NCBI GenBank assembly: GCA_040765295.1
Contig: JAXGSB010000001.1
Coordinates: forward strand, 1,302,001-1,366,000
From: Scatomorpha sp040765295
Lineage (GTDB): Bacteria; Bacillota; Clostridia; Oscillospirales; Oscillospiraceae
Length of the DNA stretch: 64,000 nucleotides
Direction of reading: 5' to 3'
Shown: one piece after another, positions 34,678-43,745 of the stretch
Layout: each line of letters begins with the position of its first letter
How positions within the stretch are numbered: position 1 is the stretch's first letter
Position numbers and translations under genes: made by a program
Notes under the pieces: generated by a model
What the model was told of the DNA's origin: nothing
What the model saw: the letters and a program-made list of their open reading frames with translations, nothing else
Database searches by the model: none

Positions 34678-35230
34678 TTTTGCCTCCTTAAATCTTAAAA
34701 TGCAAGCAAGTTTTTGGCATATGGGGATGTGTTTGTTGAAGGCCTTAAGATATTTGAAGTCTATCACAAGGCAATATGGCTGTCAATTAAGCTGAAACTC
34801 GGATTGACCTCTGGTACTTAACTATCAACGCACACGTTGAACTTTGAGAAATACTCAGATGCGCCTTTATTAGAACTCATAGGGCATATCCATATAACCG
34901 TTGGCAATATCCTTACTCAAATCGAAACTTGATACCGATTCATAAAAAAGAAAAAGCTCCGAGTCTTGGTGCACTGCCGTTTGGCGGTGGTATAACCGAG
35001 CCAGAACTTTTTTGATGTGCAAACCAAAAACTTAAACAGCAGACTGATACGATGTATCCTTCTGCTGTTCTTGCCACATGTGCTCTGAAATCCCTGCGTC
35101 GCATGTCTTCCGGAAAGGCATCTTATATATCTAGCAAGCGCTCCATACATTACATTGCCCGCCTTACCGGGGGCAGTCAGAAGCTGTCTGACAATCTATC
35201 AGAGCTAATACAACAGTGTGTAAATTCGGT
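34678..35230. other. Gene-free left flank of the PTS/ETF island
   Basis: No credible gene in 550 bases. An imperfect palindrome at 34955-35002 (GCTCCGAGTCTTGGTGCACT against GGTGGTATAACCGAGCC) looks like a mobile or terminator-type repeat. Minus-strand frames around 34860-34930 end in ANGYMDMPYEF, protein-like but short. It probably marks a rearranged junction. Confidence 0.4.
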
Positions 35231-35926
35231 CTATTCAAATATATATGAATCCAAAAGCGTGCGCAGCTCGGAGCCCTCGGTATAGTCAGCTGTGAGGCAC
35301 GGCACATCCTGCATGCCATTCGCCTTCAGAATTTCGGCTGGATATGAGTCTCCCTGCTGATGTACCATTACTGCAAGGCCGCCTTTTTGGAGGACATGTC
35401 TAAACACCAACATATCAGTGGGTCCGTCGCCAACATACATAATGTTTCGGAAATCTCCGCCCACAAGTCTATCTAATGCACCGACTTTTTTCGTATCCGA
35501 GAGCAGTTCGGCTACGCCTGTCGCGATGCCGTTTTCAAAGCTAAAAGTAGTACCGAGTACTCCAGAGAGATACGGGGCCAGTCTCGTACGCAGTATGTAA
35601 CCACTATAACCACAGGTAAGAACATATAGGTTTGCCTTTCCAAGAGTTTCCTTGAAAAAGCTCTCAACGCCGGAATTAAACGGGACATCTTCAGCTCCTA
35701 TACACAAGCTTGGCTCATTCAGCGGAAGGCCAAGTTCATGAGCACAATCAAACAATAGTCTAAAAAGTAGCTCATACTTCCCAACACTATACTCCTTGCA
35801 TAGCCTTTCTGATAGACGGATAAACTCTTCAGTCTCAGTAGGCAAACCGCACATTTGAAAAAGCTTATAGCGTGGAATGGGATGAGGTGTCAGCGTACCA
35901 TCAAAATCAAAAACTATAGTTTTCAT
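35231..35926 (-). CDS. HAD-family phosphatase of the PTS/ETF island
   Basis: 231 residues from the ATG at 35924-35926 (AAGGAG eight bases before). HAD motif I is VFDFDGTLTPHP, motif II lies in YVLTCGYSG, the motif III Lys in SDTKKVGAL and motif IV is MYVGDGPTDM; the cap arrangement is like subfamily IB (phosphoserine-phosphatase type). It may dephosphorylate the product of the neighbouring phosphotransferase system or a downstream intermediate. Five bases after etfA in the etfB-etfA-HAD unit. Confidence 0.85.
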   Translation of the reverse strand: MKTIVFDFDGTLTPHPIPRYKLFQMCGLPTETEEFIRLSERLCKEYSVGKYELLFRLLFDCAHELGLPLNEPSLCIGAEDVPFNSGVESFFKETLGKANLYVLTCGYSGYILRTRLAPYLSGVLGTTFSFENGIATGVAELLSDTKKVGALDRLVGGDFRNIMYVGDGPTDMLVFRHVLQKGGLAVMVHQQGDSYPAEILKANGMQDVPCLTADYTEGSELRTLLDSYIFE

Positions 35927-35931
35927 AAGTC

Positions 35932-36876
35932 TCACTCCTTGCAAAGTCTTAACATTTCCTCAACAATATCGGAACAATCATCTACAACACCGTAGTCACA
36001 GCGTGAAAAAATTGCGGCCCCGGGGTCATTGTTTACAGCAAATATCTTACGGCAGCCGTCTGTGCCCACAGCGAATGCAGCCATACCGGATGCTCCCAAC
36101 ACGATGCATTTTTCCGCTGTGAGTAAAGTGCCAGATGCACCTATAAGTGTGGCTTGTGGAGCGATGGCCTCCTGAATCAATGGACGGGACGAACCAACAG
36201 CACAATCAAGACATTGAGCGAGCTCCTTGATATGTTCAAAGCCTTCCCTATTCTTTACTCCACGGCCAGCAACAATGACTCTTGCGGCTGAACTCAGTCC
36301 TTCAGTACTCTCACTCTCATATACAGTCACCTCCGCCTGTCCGCTACTCGGAAGGTCAGGGCATGATAAAGGTTGAATCACATATTGCCTATCCTGTGCA
36401 ACAGGCGCACCTTTAGCTGCGGCAGCGATAGTCAGAACAGCGGGAAACGAATTGACCGCGTATTTTGCTGTCATATTCATGCTGTACACATATTTCGTAC
36501 ACAGCAACTTATCCCCCTCGAACCGCAAAGATAGCGCATCCAGTAGACAAGCACTCCCGAGCACCTCAGAAAGCAACGGCGCTACCCTGTTGCCGTTTTG
36601 ACCCGAGGAGAACAATATAATATCCCAGTCTCTGTCAACTGCTGCTGAGTAGAGCAGCGAAATGTGCGCACTCAGATCCCATATGTCCGAGAGATACGAA
36701 GCGGAATATTGAAATACACCGGATATGCCTGCCGGCAGACAACAAACACCGGCAGATCCCAGCTCCGCACCAACAAAGAGCAGCTCCGTCTCTGTGTGGA
36801 GCTCAGCACAGACAGAGAGCATAGATCGTATATGTGCCTTTGTGTCGTCCGAAAACGCAATAACGGCAACTCGCAC
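35932..36876 (-). CDS. etfA: Electron transfer flavoprotein alpha subunit
   Basis: 314 residues from a GTG (36874-36876) that follows GGAGG by nine bases. The C-terminal FAD domain is clear: VIVAGRGVKNREGFEHI, AVGSSRPLIQEAI, LIGASGTLLTAEKCIVLGAS and AVNNDPGAAIFSRCDYGVV. The N-terminal part is the usual nucleotide-like fold. It accepts electrons from a flavin dehydrogenase, most plausibly the FAD enzyme at 43746. Whether it belongs to a bifurcating class cannot be decided by eye. One base separates it from the upstream etfB stop. Confidence 0.9.
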   Translation of the reverse strand: MRVAVIAFSDDTKAHIRSMLSVCAELHTETELLFVGAELGSAGVCCLPAGISGVFQYSASYLSDIWDLSAHISLLYSAAVDRDWDIILFSSGQNGNRVAPLLSEVLGSACLLDALSLRFEGDKLLCTKYVYSMNMTAKYAVNSFPAVLTIAAAAKGAPVAQDRQYVIQPLSCPDLPSSGQAEVTVYESESTEGLSSAARVIVAGRGVKNREGFEHIKELAQCLDCAVGSSRPLIQEAIAPQATLIGASGTLLTAEKCIVLGASGMAAFAVGTDGCRKIFAVNNDPGAAIFSRCDYGVVDDCSDIVEEMLRLCKE

Positions 36877-36877
36877 G

Positions 36878-37669
36878 TTAATCCACCTCCTCCAGAAAAA
36901 GCTCCAGCAGCAGCGCTGCCCGCTCGGCTGTATCAGCTCCGGTGATAAAGCAGCAACATCGTTTTTGTCCAGCAATATCTAAGCGCTCAAGAGTTACACT
37001 CGGTGCGTCATTACAGACGCTGGGTATGAATTCCACGGTCTTGGACCGAACGGCCGCCCTTTCCCGCAGAGTGGACACACGCAGATATGAACGAGCAGCA
37101 TCTTGAAATGCGAACACGCCACGCATGGGCACAGTGCGGGACATATATCCGCCGCGTGTTTTACATTTGACCCAAAGACGATCCTTAACCACGGTAAGCT
37201 CGGACACATACCCTATGTATGGCAAACCCAGCCTATATGACAACCTTGCAGGTGTGCACCCGCAGCAGCTCTCGCTATTCATTTGCCCTGTTAGAACCAA
37301 GCACTCTAAACCGGTCGAGCGAATAAATCCTGTCAGTATGTCCGCTACAGCATCCTGCTGTGTAAGACTGTCTATGGCATATTCAAGTACACAAAGACGG
37401 TCAAAACCAACAGCAAACAGGTTTTGGCTTATCCTCTTATTAATATGCGTGCCAACTGTAATACCGATAAGGGTTACCTCTTGCCCGGCCTCGCGCAACG
37501 AGTCGCGTATGACCAGCGCATATTCAGCAGCGGACTCGTCGTAGGCATCAATTACTTTTTTTGATCTGATAATGTCAGGATCTCCCTGTTTAAGCTTTTC
37601 CCAGTCACTGATCAGCATACCTGACTGGTCAAAGACAAGAGAAAACGGCACAATTATATTTATCGACAA
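36878..37669 (-). CDS. etfB: Electron transfer flavoprotein beta subunit
   Basis: 263 residues from a TTG start (37667-37669) behind GGAGGG. Family features: an N-terminal strand plus a long helix DAYDESAAEYALVIRD, the VTLIGITVG strand, and VLTGQMNSESCCGCTPARLS, which corresponds to the TGxQ-type loop. The beta subunit holds AMP, or a second flavin in bifurcating types. The sequence is divergent from housekeeping ETFs. Promoter-proximal gene of the minus-strand arm of the island. Confidence 0.85.
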   Translation of the reverse strand: MSINIIVPFSLVFDQSGMLISDWEKLKQGDPDIIRSKKVIDAYDESAAEYALVIRDSLREAGQEVTLIGITVGTHINKRISQNLFAVGFDRLCVLEYAIDSLTQQDAVADILTGFIRSTGLECLVLTGQMNSESCCGCTPARLSYRLGLPYIGYVSELTVVKDRLWVKCKTRGGYMSRTVPMRGVFAFQDAARSYLRVSTLRERAAVRSKTVEFIPSVCNDAPSVTLERLDIAGQKRCCCFITGADTAERAALLLELFLEEVD

Positions 37670-37943
37670 TTCTTACCCTCCTTTTTTAAACTGTAACACA
37701 ACCAGCAATAGAAATCCACGGCTGAGATCTGAGATTATGAACACATTTTTTGTTTGTCAGTTTGGCAAAAATTGATATGGCAGATTTCGTATACAACTGA
37801 TATTATTATAGAAATTGTATAAACAAACGTGGACAATTTGTAAACTTTGCGATGCTGACCAAATTTTGCGTGTTGTTCCCAGACTGAGACACCGAGAGCC
37901 ACTGTAATTGGCTCACTCATAAGTATAGTGACGGGGGCCAGGA
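37670..37943. promoter_or_regulatory. Divergent control region between etfB and the PTS genes
   Basis: 274 AT-rich bases. Two similar sites lie 22 bases apart, start to start: AATTGTATAAAC (37813-37824) and AATTTGTAAAC (37835-37845); the first contains TTGT-ATAA-ACAA and the second overlaps ACAATTTGT, both dyad-symmetric. They are candidate operators for the PRD regulator at 40209. No convincing sigma-A or sigma-54 promoter could be fixed on either strand. Confidence 0.45.
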
Positions 37944-38396
37944 ATGATAAAAGATTACTTAAATCGTGATACTGTTGCGATACATCAGCGCGCAATCGAT
38001 AAATATGAGGCAATACGTCTGGTAGGTGCTCTTGCAGTAAATGCGAAGATGGCACAGCAAGACTATGTAGAGGAAATGATTGCATCCCTAGACGCCTTGG
38101 GCCCCTACATGGTTCTTTCGCCCGGCATAGCCTTTGCCCATGCGAGACCGGGAGATAATGTCCTGCGCGACTTTGTTACAATGATTGTTCTTGATACGCC
38201 CGTCCCTTTTGGTCATCCTAAAAATGATCCGGTCAAAGTTCTCTTTGCCATCGGTGCAAGAGACCAAAAGCACCATCTATCATGCATGAGGGTAATTTCT
38301 AAGCTTATCAGCCGTGAGGGTTTTGTCAGTGAGATAAGTTCTATTGAAGAGCTGGAGGATATTTTGAAATACATTAATTCCGCCGAGGAAGGCTGA
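37944..38396 (+). CDS. PTS EIIA component (mannitol/ascorbate class)
   Basis: 150 residues. The motif ALGPYMVLSPGIAFAHARPG holds the phosphorylated His of PTS_EIIA type 2 domains. The domain passes phosphate from HPr to EIIB. Encoded as a separate protein, as in ascorbate (Ula) systems. First gene of the plus arm; 51 bases before EIIB. Confidence 0.92.
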   Translation: MIKDYLNRDTVAIHQRAIDKYEAIRLVGALAVNAKMAQQDYVEEMIASLDALGPYMVLSPGIAFAHARPGDNVLRDFVTMIVLDTPVPFGHPKNDPVKVLFAIGARDQKHHLSCMRVISKLISREGFVSEISSIEELEDILKYINSAEEG

Positions 38397-38447
38397 TATC
38401 TCTGTGCATCATATTTAGAATATAACAACAAAAAGGAGGTAAAAGGC

Positions 38448-38756
38448 ATGGCATTAGACAGACCGCTAGTTGTGTACTGTGTGTGCGGCTATGGATGCGG
38501 GACAAGTCTCATATTGAAGATGTCGCTTGACGATGTATTTAGCATCGCCGGAATCAGGGCAGAGACCATAACCGCAGATCTTACCAGCGCCGCCGGACTG
38601 AGCTGCGATATCATCTGTACATCCGATGGATTGTTCAATGAGATTAAGACTGCAAATCCCCAAGCAAAAACCATTCAGGTAGACGATTTCTTGGACAAAG
38701 AGAAACTTGCAAGCATTGTATTGCCCATAGCAAACGAAATTATAGAAAACAAATGA
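38448..38756 (+). CDS. PTS EIIB component (ascorbate/lactose-type fold)
   Basis: 102 residues behind AAAAAGGAGG. CVCGYGCGTSLILKMS carries the phospho-Cys loop (CGxGxGTS) of EIIB enzymes of the ascorbate/galactitol group. Accepts phosphate from EIIA and phosphorylates the incoming substrate on the membrane component. Confidence 0.92.
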   Translation: MALDRPLVVYCVCGYGCGTSLILKMSLDDVFSIAGIRAETITADLTSAAGLSCDIICTSDGLFNEIKTANPQAKTIQVDDFLDKEKLASIVLPIANEIIENK

Positions 38757-38781
38757 AAAAAAATATTAAGGAGGATTAATT

Positions 38782-40062
38782 ATGGCAATAGTATCCTATA
38801 TAGCCGGCATATTTCAAACTCCCGAGATCTTTCTTTCACTGATCGCGTGCGTCGGTCTGCTGCTCCAGAAAAAATCTGCAAGCGATGTTATCAAGGGTAC
38901 GTTTAAGTGCATGCTAGGCGTTATTATTCTCAACGCCGGTGTCGCTATGCTTATGAGCGCTGTTTCTCCACTGTCCACAGCCTTTGGCTCTCTTACAAGC
39001 CGGCAGGGTGCCGAGCTGGCTGACTTTGGTGCGTTTCTGGGTCAGTACGGCATGCAAATGGGCCTTGTAATGGTGATTGGCTTTGCTGTACAGCTTCTGC
39101 TGGCAAGATTCACCCCACTGAAGACAATATACCTTACCGGTCATATGATGATGTTCTTCTCAATGCTGTGGCTCGGCTTGGGAGTACAGATGGGATTCAC
39201 TGGCGGCGCACTGCTTGCGTTTGCCTGCTTTGGCTATCTGTGCAGCATTTCTATCACTCCCGTCATGCTTCTTAAGGATATGGAGCATCTCACTGGTAAG
39301 AGAGACTTCTCCATTGCTCACTCAGGAACATTCTGGTGCTGGTGCGCTTCTAGAGTAGGCCAGCTTGCCGCTAAGACATACGGCGACAAACCTATAGAGA
39401 GCATGGAGAAGATAAAGCTTTCTCCCAAGCTTGACTTCATCAGAGACACAACGCTGGTCGGCGGTCTCATTATGTCTATCCTGTACATGGTAATAGCTAT
39501 ATTTGCTCCCGAAGAGACACGCAGGGCAATATACGGCAATGATACCTTCACATTTGCACTGACAAACGGTATGTCCTTCGGCGCAGGTATCATAATCCTG
39601 CTCCAGGGATGCCGCATGATGATGGCTGAGATCATCCCGGCTTTCACCGGAATTTCGAGAAAGCTAGTTCCCGGTGCCATTCCTGCTCTTGATATCCCTA
39701 TGATTTACCCCTATGGCCAGAACTCTCTGCTCATCGGCTACCTGTTTGCCCTTGCGGCCAGCATCATTTCAATGTTCATAATTAATTTCAGTGGTCTTAG
39801 TGCCTATGTCCTTGTTCCGTTAGTGGCTGCAGTTTACTTCGATGTTGCCTCCGGCTGTGTGTTTGCCAACTCCTACGGCGGACGCCGCGGTGTTATTGCG
39901 TGGGGTATCATCGGCGGTGTTCTTATAATGGTTGTCACAGCAGTCGCAATGCCACTAGTTGCAAATACAGTCGGCACTTTCGTACAGCAGATGGGCTTCT
40001 CCGAGTGCAGCCTGTGGATCATTATTATCGGCTATCTATCAAAGCTTATCGGCCTTGCTTGA
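38782..40062 (+). CDS. PTS EIIC membrane component, UlaA/SgaT type
   Basis: 426 residues, about ten hydrophobic segments. MLGVIILNAGVAMLMSAVSP, LTGHMMMFFSMLWLG, GKRDFSIAHSGTFWCW and GCRMMMAEIIPAFTGIS match the EIIC family of L-ascorbate transporters (PF03611). The family takes up ascorbate and related sugar acids, so an acid substrate is possible; no ascorbate catabolic genes (ulaD, E, F, G) accompany it. Follows EIIB by 25 bases. Confidence 0.93.
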   Translation: MAIVSYIAGIFQTPEIFLSLIACVGLLLQKKSASDVIKGTFKCMLGVIILNAGVAMLMSAVSPLSTAFGSLTSRQGAELADFGAFLGQYGMQMGLVMVIGFAVQLLLARFTPLKTIYLTGHMMMFFSMLWLGLGVQMGFTGGALLAFACFGYLCSISITPVMLLKDMEHLTGKRDFSIAHSGTFWCWCASRVGQLAAKTYGDKPIESMEKIKLSPKLDFIRDTTLVGGLIMSILYMVIAIFAPEETRRAIYGNDTFTFALTNGMSFGAGIIILLQGCRMMMAEIIPAFTGISRKLVPGAIPALDIPMIYPYGQNSLLIGYLFALAASIISMFIINFSGLSAYVLVPLVAAVYFDVASGCVFANSYGGRRGVIAWGIIGGVLIMVVTAVAMPLVANTVGTFVQQMGFSECSLWIIIIGYLSKLIGLA

Positions 40063-40208
40063 TCTTCTAGTGTATGTTTTCTGTTGCCATTTGTACACAA
40101 TCGGTATAACGGTGAATTGACTCTACAAAGTAGTGGATATTGATGATTATTTAAAAATAAAATTGCAGCGTGGCGGGTTTTCTGTCTTGTTGAGCCGAAG
40201 TAAAGGCG

Positions 40209-42308
40209 GTGGTCGCAGTGGAGACAAACCGAATCGTTGTTAAGCTTCTGTCAATGCTTATTGATGCCGGCGGCATGGTCCAAATGGGCCATGCCAGCGG
40301 TGAGCTCTGCGTTTCTAAGCGTGTGTTGCTGTATAATACAAAAAAGCTGAACGACAATTTAGAAAGTAAAGGCTTCCCTGTAGTAAGATTATCAAATGAG
40401 ATCCTATCACTTGACACTGCTAAAGCTGATGAGATGAAAGGAGAATTTCTGCTCTGCCGCGGCATTGACAAAAGCTATGTATTATCGCCCGAGGAACGAA
40501 AAATTTTGGCGCTTTTGATTATCGGGCTTTTGTCATCCAAAGGCTCCTCCCTTGAGTTTTTGGCAGATGTTATGTGCGTAAGCAAAAGCACCACCGCAGG
40601 CTGCGTAAATCAGCTTCGTGAGGAGCTGGATAAAAATGAGATATCTCTGATATATAAGCGCAAGCCGCAAGCGGGCTACACCCTTGTAGGTGACGAGTCA
40701 ACTATCCGCAGGTGTCTCAGTGACTGCATACTTCAAGCAGATACTGCGCAGATGAATGCGTACATAGACACGCTCCTACTTGGTGAGGCTTTCGGTGCAG
40801 CAGTGGAGGAGAAGAGTCGGTTATTCGGATTGATATCGGATGCGATAGAAAATGCCGGCAAGTCAGTAAATGTCAGGTATAGTTATAATTCATTACTAGA
40901 TATTACCTATTCCCTTCTGCTCACATCCTGCCGTGGAAACAAAAGCGAAAGGCTTGTATCCGATGCTTTTCTCGAGAGCTCCCAAGAGTATTATATGGCA
41001 ACATATAAATTAATCGACGAGCTTAACAAAATAGGTCTGCGGATAAACCGAGGAGAAGAGGTCTATATTGCCGCAATATTGCAAAGCGGGAAACGCTCTG
41101 ACAACATCGAATCCATCTCTAAAAGTCCAGATCTTGTTGAAAGTATGGCCGATGAACTTATTGAACTTTTCGAATTATCCACTTGCGTCGTTTTCGATGA
41201 GCGGAAGCAGTTAAGACAGAAGCTTCTTATACATATGCGCCCCATGTACTATCGGCTCAAATACAAAATAAAATCGGACAATCGCTATTCGAACAGCATC
41301 CGTGAGGAGTACCCGGACATTTTCACAATAATAAGAAGATGTATACTAGCCATATCTCCAAAATATGGAATAGATGTCCCGGACGATGAGATTGCATACC
41401 TGTGTGTGTACTTCGTGAGTTGGTTGAGCAGAAACCGCATAAAACAGGTGAGCCATGAGGAAAGAATACTCATTGTCTGCGGCGCCGGTGTCGGTACTTC
41501 GTTGTTTATTCGCCATCAGGTAACTGATATTATCGGTGAGGGCTATGCTATAGATCTCCGTGATATCAACAGTGTTTCGGAGGAGGATCTTTTGCGCTAT
41601 GCTCTTGTCATTTCGACTCTTCAGCTTCCCTACGAAAGCAACAAGATGGTAGTTGTTCAGCCTAACCTGACCGCACATGATAAAGAGTGGTTGCTCGGCT
41701 GGCACTTTAGAAATAGAAAACGCGCGGACAATTCATCTCTTGAAGAGCTAATGTTGATAATTGCACAAAACGCTATTATAACCAACCGTTCCCGGCTGGC
41801 AAAGCAGCTGCGTGAGCATGTGGCCGAGCGAGAAAGCCCAAAGAGGCTTCGCTTATACGATGTGCTGGTTCGCGATGCAGTGCAATCATACTCCGGCCAC
41901 TTTGAAGCTGCAGAGGCGCTGCGCATAGCCTCTGAGCCTCTGGTCAGGCATTCTGCAGCAGACGAATCATATTACAACGATATTCTCGCCATTATAAACG
42001 AGCACGGATTATATGCCGAAATCAGACCCGGTGTGCTTATCGCTCATGCGAGGCCGGGCGGCAGCGCAAAAAAAGTAGGGGTTACCTGTACAGTTTTTAC
42101 CGACGGCGTCTCGTTCGGCAAGGCCGACAGCAGAGTTCAGAGGATAATTTTTACTCTCTGCACCCCAGACAATAAGGCCCACTACTATGTAATGAAAGAT
42201 CTTGTAACTATAATCTCCGACGACGAACTGATAGCCCAAATAGAAAGCGGAGGCTTTGCAGACACCGATAGCCTGTATCTGGCACTCATAAACAAGATAA
42301 AGCCATGA
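40209..42308 (+). CDS. PRD-containing BglG/MtlR-type transcriptional regulator
   Basis: About 699 residues from GTG at 40209, or 696 from GTG at 40218, which has the better-spaced AAAGG. Domain order: two N-terminal helix-turn-helix regions, two PRD domains, an EIIB-like domain (LIVCGAGVGTSLFIRHQ, phospho-Cys) and a C-terminal EIIA type 2 domain (VLIAHARPGGSAKK, phospho-His). This architecture lets a PTS sense its own substrate through phosphorylation of the regulator. It probably controls both arms of the island. Its EIIA domain resembles the separate EIIA at 37944. Confidence 0.9.
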   Translation: MVAVETNRIVVKLLSMLIDAGGMVQMGHASGELCVSKRVLLYNTKKLNDNLESKGFPVVRLSNEILSLDTAKADEMKGEFLLCRGIDKSYVLSPEERKILALLIIGLLSSKGSSLEFLADVMCVSKSTTAGCVNQLREELDKNEISLIYKRKPQAGYTLVGDESTIRRCLSDCILQADTAQMNAYIDTLLLGEAFGAAVEEKSRLFGLISDAIENAGKSVNVRYSYNSLLDITYSLLLTSCRGNKSERLVSDAFLESSQEYYMATYKLIDELNKIGLRINRGEEVYIAAILQSGKRSDNIESISKSPDLVESMADELIELFELSTCVVFDERKQLRQKLLIHMRPMYYRLKYKIKSDNRYSNSIREEYPDIFTIIRRCILAISPKYGIDVPDDEIAYLCVYFVSWLSRNRIKQVSHEERILIVCGAGVGTSLFIRHQVTDIIGEGYAIDLRDINSVSEEDLLRYALVISTLQLPYESNKMVVVQPNLTAHDKEWLLGWHFRNRKRADNSSLEELMLIIAQNAIITNRSRLAKQLREHVAERESPKRLRLYDVLVRDAVQSYSGHFEAAEALRIASEPLVRHSAADESYYNDILAIINEHGLYAEIRPGVLIAHARPGGSAKKVGVTCTVFTDGVSFGKADSRVQRIIFTLCTPDNKAHYYVMKDLVTIISDDELIAQIESGGFADTDSLYLALINKIKP

Positions 42309-42374
42309 ACAAACAGATTCTCTTTTCCTTTATAAATAATCAGTTTATCAATGACTTGAAAGGATACACATACT

Positions 42375-43736
42375 ATGAAAAAATCACAAGTCGCGCTTGT
42401 AAAGCGGGCTACCACACCGGACGCAGCAGAAATAGATGCCATGATTAAGGAGTCCTTCGATCTTCTCGGCGGACTTGAAATGTATATCCCACGGGGGGCA
42501 AAGGTGACAATAAAAGGCAATTTCTTTGCCCCCTATCCCCCCCCAGTCATCGTTGACAGGCGCACCGTCAGCAGCCTGATCAGGCAGTTGTACCAAGCCG
42601 GGGCAGGGAAGGTGATACTGTGCGAGGCTGTCAGCGTAGGTACTAAGCTTGGCCGTGGTCAAAGCACTGCTTTTGTGCTCGATGAGATGGGAATTAGGGA
42701 CGCCGCCGAGCAGGCAGGCGCCGAGGTACTGTGTCTCGAGGATGACAAGCGTGTAACAGTAAAGATACCCGACGGCAAGTGCATCGGGGAGATGGAATAT
42801 CCCCAATGCATGTATGACTGCGATGTCCTTATAGATCTGCCCTGCATGAAGATGCACGCCATGACACTAGTTACGCTCGGTATGAAAAACTTTCAGGGTA
42901 TTCTCAACGATGAACAGAAATACTATGCGCACAGGGATGATTTTGAGCAGAAAATTGTGGACATCTTTCGCTATAGGAAGCCTGATCTCACGCTTATTGA
43001 CGGCATAACCGCAATGGAGGGTAATGGAGCCGGTGAGGGTGGAGAGCCGCACCCCATGAACATGTTTATAGCCAGTGCAGATGTTGTCGCTGCAGACAGT
43101 GTGGCAATTGCCTGTATGGGTATTGAGGACATCTTTTCTGTCGCCTTTAACCGCATTGCTGATGCAGACGGCATAGGCAATGGCCGTCTTGAAAACATCG
43201 AGGTGCTGGGGGCTCGTATTGAGGATGTGAAAGAGAAATTTAAATTACCAGATTCCTATATGTATCCCAATGACAGATTTGCCACCGGCATCTACGCAAA
43301 TGTCGATATGCGTATCGGCGGAGCCTGCAAGCAATGCTGGCTTCTATCCTCGGGCGTTGGAAGAATGCTATCAAAAATAAAAGATGAGAAATTCATGCTC
43401 TTAGCCGGCAGTGACCCTAAGCTGCCGAACGGCATTACGACAGATCTGGAAAATGTAATCATCTTCGGAGACTGCGCCTGTGCCGCCACCGGTTGCATCA
43501 AGGAACTGAGAAACAGGATGCTGCTGGAAGAGAAGGGCATATTTGCACCGGGCTGCCCACCTTATCGTCCAGCTACCGCTATCATAGAAAGAAACCTCTC
43601 TGCCCGCGGCCTGCTCGACAGCAATACAGCCAAGGTGAAAGCGCTACAGCGCAAAAAGCAAATTTACGATTACTACAAAAATATCGACCCGACATGGGCA
43701 CCTAAAAGTGAGAGAAAAATAGAAGAAGATAAATAG
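42375..43736 (+). CDS. DUF362-family protein
   Basis: 453 residues. The DUF362 core runs from PRGAKVTIKGNFFAPYPP through CDVLIDLPCMKMHAMTLVTLGMKNFQGI to DLTLIDGITAMEGNGAGEGG. A Cys-rich C-terminal part follows: GGACKQCW, GDCACAATGC and FAPGCPP, six or more Cys that could hold a metal or Fe-S cluster, though no classical ferredoxin motif is present. DUF362 proteins are of unknown function and often lie with redox enzymes. Ten bases separate it from the FAD enzyme gene, so the two are likely translated together. Confidence 0.8.
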   Translation: MKKSQVALVKRATTPDAAEIDAMIKESFDLLGGLEMYIPRGAKVTIKGNFFAPYPPPVIVDRRTVSSLIRQLYQAGAGKVILCEAVSVGTKLGRGQSTAFVLDEMGIRDAAEQAGAEVLCLEDDKRVTVKIPDGKCIGEMEYPQCMYDCDVLIDLPCMKMHAMTLVTLGMKNFQGILNDEQKYYAHRDDFEQKIVDIFRYRKPDLTLIDGITAMEGNGAGEGGEPHPMNMFIASADVVAADSVAIACMGIEDIFSVAFNRIADADGIGNGRLENIEVLGARIEDVKEKFKLPDSYMYPNDRFATGIYANVDMRIGGACKQCWLLSSGVGRMLSKIKDEKFMLLAGSDPKLPNGITTDLENVIIFGDCACAATGCIKELRNRMLLEEKGIFAPGCPPYRPATAIIERNLSARGLLDSNTAKVKALQRKKQIYDYYKNIDPTWAPKSERKIEEDK

Positions 43737-43745
43737 GAGGAAAAA

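Noticed and set aside
35052..35285. Small open frames in the gene-free flank of the island
   Set aside because: No ribosome sites, no recognisable motif and overlapping frames on both strands.
37670..37943. Sigma-54 promoter for the PTS operon
   Set aside because: TTGGCA occurs, but the required GC ten bases after the GG is missing, and the regulator has no sigma-54 activator ATPase domain.
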